DNA of 64,000 nt, taken from positions 186,001 through 250,000 of the forward strand of contig NW_024104096.1 in the NCBI RefSeq assembly GCF_003945595.2, in the 5' to 3' direction. This DNA is from Pipra filicauda (lineage: Eukaryota > Chordata > Aves > Passeriformes > Pipridae). Position numbers and translations under genes: made by a program. Below the pieces are notes generated by a model, which saw only the letters and a program-made list of their open reading frames with translations, searched no databases and was not told the DNA's origin. Shown here one piece after another: positions 62,401 to 64,000 of the stretch (position 1 is its first letter; the number at the start of each line of letters is the position of its first letter).

Positions 62401-64000
62401 ATCTAAACCTTTCACTTGAGATTTTAAACATATTATTTAACACAGAGGAATCATGAATTTAGTACTTGTACTTATTAGCATATAGTCAGAATAAATCCGA
62501 GGAAAACAACTGAGAAAATTAGAAATATATTACATACTAACTTTATACAGTTTAACAAGCAGATGCTGAGAGCTTGTTTGATGGCATATTTTTATTCAGA
62601 ATTATTTTAGGGATTATCTTGGAGCTGTACTGTGGATTATGGAAAAAGAGTAATTTCAGTTTAATTTAGCCCTATGAACATGTGAAAGTGTTTCAGACAG
62701 GTGAAGTATACAGAGCGATGTCTTAAGCTAGCACTCCAGGGACTATGAATGAAAAAAAAGTCAGTTGCCAAGTGGAGTTGGCATTTTACTAAGTCTGGAT
62801 ATAATTGTGCTAGAAATCTTGAGGACACTTTGAAGTAGTCTTAAGAGAGGATATTGCCTACTGGAATTCCTTCTTTGTGCAAGTTTCACTGCAATTTATT
62901 TTAGTTCAAATATTCTTGTGACATAAGATTATACTCTTGCTCTGGATATGTATATTCATTTCACCAAGTGAAATTGTTGAGAGCTATGTGCACTCGCTTC
63001 TGTGCCTGCTGACCTACTTTATGTGGTTCATGTCTTGCAACTGGAAAATAGTCACGAAAGCCAGACCGAGCTTTTTATTATGGACGTACACTGAGCTGCC
63101 AGTCCTTTTGAGCTGACTGCCCATCATTTCATGTACTTTTGCTGTTTCTGCTGGACTTTAATGATTCTGTTCTGTGCTTTCTTTTTCTCTTTGCTGTACC
63201 CAGATCTTAACCCACGTAAAACAAAGTCAGCCCCAGGACCAGCATCAACATTTCACAGTATCCCAGCAGCACATTTATGAGCACTGAGCTTTACAGTCAG
63301 GTGCAGCCAGAGCATGTAGATCTCTTCTGTCTCAGTTGCCTTCCATTAAATAGGGATAAAACCTGGAACTTGTATTACTTTTCAGAATAAAAAAATCCTA
63401 TGTCTAGTATCACCCTTCTCTTTTTTTCCATAGCCTTTCTATTACTGACATCTTTCAAGTTGTCAATAGGAGAGACCACTCTATGAAGTTGCAGTCCCCT
63501 TTGTCAGGTATCCCTTACTGCAGCCTATTGAGGACTTTGTCAGTTATCAGTATGCTTGAGTAGAGTGATTTTCCTGCTCTGACCAACTTCTTTTATCCCA
63601 AGACACTCTATCTGAATGAGTTCTAATGATCCTCTCTTATTAACTGTTGATCTTCCACTGCTAATTTGCTGACAAGTGCAACAATTTCTCCCTATGCCCC
63701 CTAACCACACAACATAACCAGGTTACTCAGAAAATGGGAATTGAAACCCGGGAAAGAACATATGCAAACATCTATCTGGAATAAACTCCTCCTGCCACTT
63801 AAGCATTCTAAGATCTGAACAAGAAGTAGCTCTATAGGGGGAGAACAACAAACATGAGAAAGAAAGTGACAAGATTCCTTTTCAGACCTTAGTGGTGTGA
63901 AAACATGTAGAATTAGTTTTGAAAGCACAAATAATGATGTTGAGACACATGCAAAACTAGCACAGAATACAACTCTGATTTACTGGTGGTTGTTCTAAAA
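59494..64000. other. Unique AT-rich DNA, no gene seen
   Basis: TA-rich low-complexity sequence at about 61060-61130. No repeat family, RNA gene or convincing exon recognised; frames stay below 85 codons. Confidence 0.5.

Overview
The window is vertebrate nuclear DNA, almost certainly from a bird. No host gene, exon, rRNA or functional tRNA gene could be supported. The diagnostic content is repeats: many 5'-truncated CR1 LINEs ending in the avian ATTCTATG octamer tail, ERVL-type LTRs of the kind common in songbirds, a tRNA-headed SINE with a CR1 tail that resembles the zebra finch TguSINE1 type, and an RTE-clade LINE of AviRTE type with two copies of its apparent partner SINE. AviRTE is known from only a scattered set of bird lineages. 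Together with the TguSINE1-like element this points to a passerine, perhaps a suboscine; that placement is inference. The host sequence looks like a gene desert or part of a very large intron.

Layout. 17-909: LTR-like element, minus strand. 6199-6388: truncated copy of the RTE-partner SINE between perfect 15-bp target repeats. 6656-7411: solo LTR with a perfect 5-bp target repeat and an internal 24-bp minisatellite. 12191-12639: second solo LTR. 17567-17796: CR1 tail, plus strand. 18213-18336: tRNA/CR1 SINE, minus strand. About 18345-18938: LTR-like. 19049-19341: CR1, minus strand. 20745-21210: isolated CpG island. 22925-23312: internally deleted ERVL LTR, minus strand. 25659-26556: CR1, minus strand. 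31906-33290: AviRTE-like LINE, plus strand. 38587-40444: two CR1 copies head to tail, the first with a 375-codon open frame containing an in-frame 57-residue tandem duplication. 45826-46348: CR1, minus strand. 56610-59090: CR1, plus strand, split by an ERVL LTR (57302-57888). 59151-59481: full-length tRNA-Glu-headed SINE.

How the parts relate. The clearest system here is a LINE/SINE pair. The RTE-clade LINE and both SINE copies end in the same roughly 27-bp tail, which carries a small stem-loop (CTTCG, 4-nt loop, CGAAG) just before GCCAT. This is what is expected if the LINE reverse transcriptase recognises that tail and mobilises the SINE in trans. A second, independent pair is also present: CR1 and a tRNA-headed SINE with a CR1 3' end. 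The remaining unique DNA is AT-rich, with a few stretches that read like conserved regulatory DNA and one CpG island that could be a promoter. These last calls are weak without alignment.
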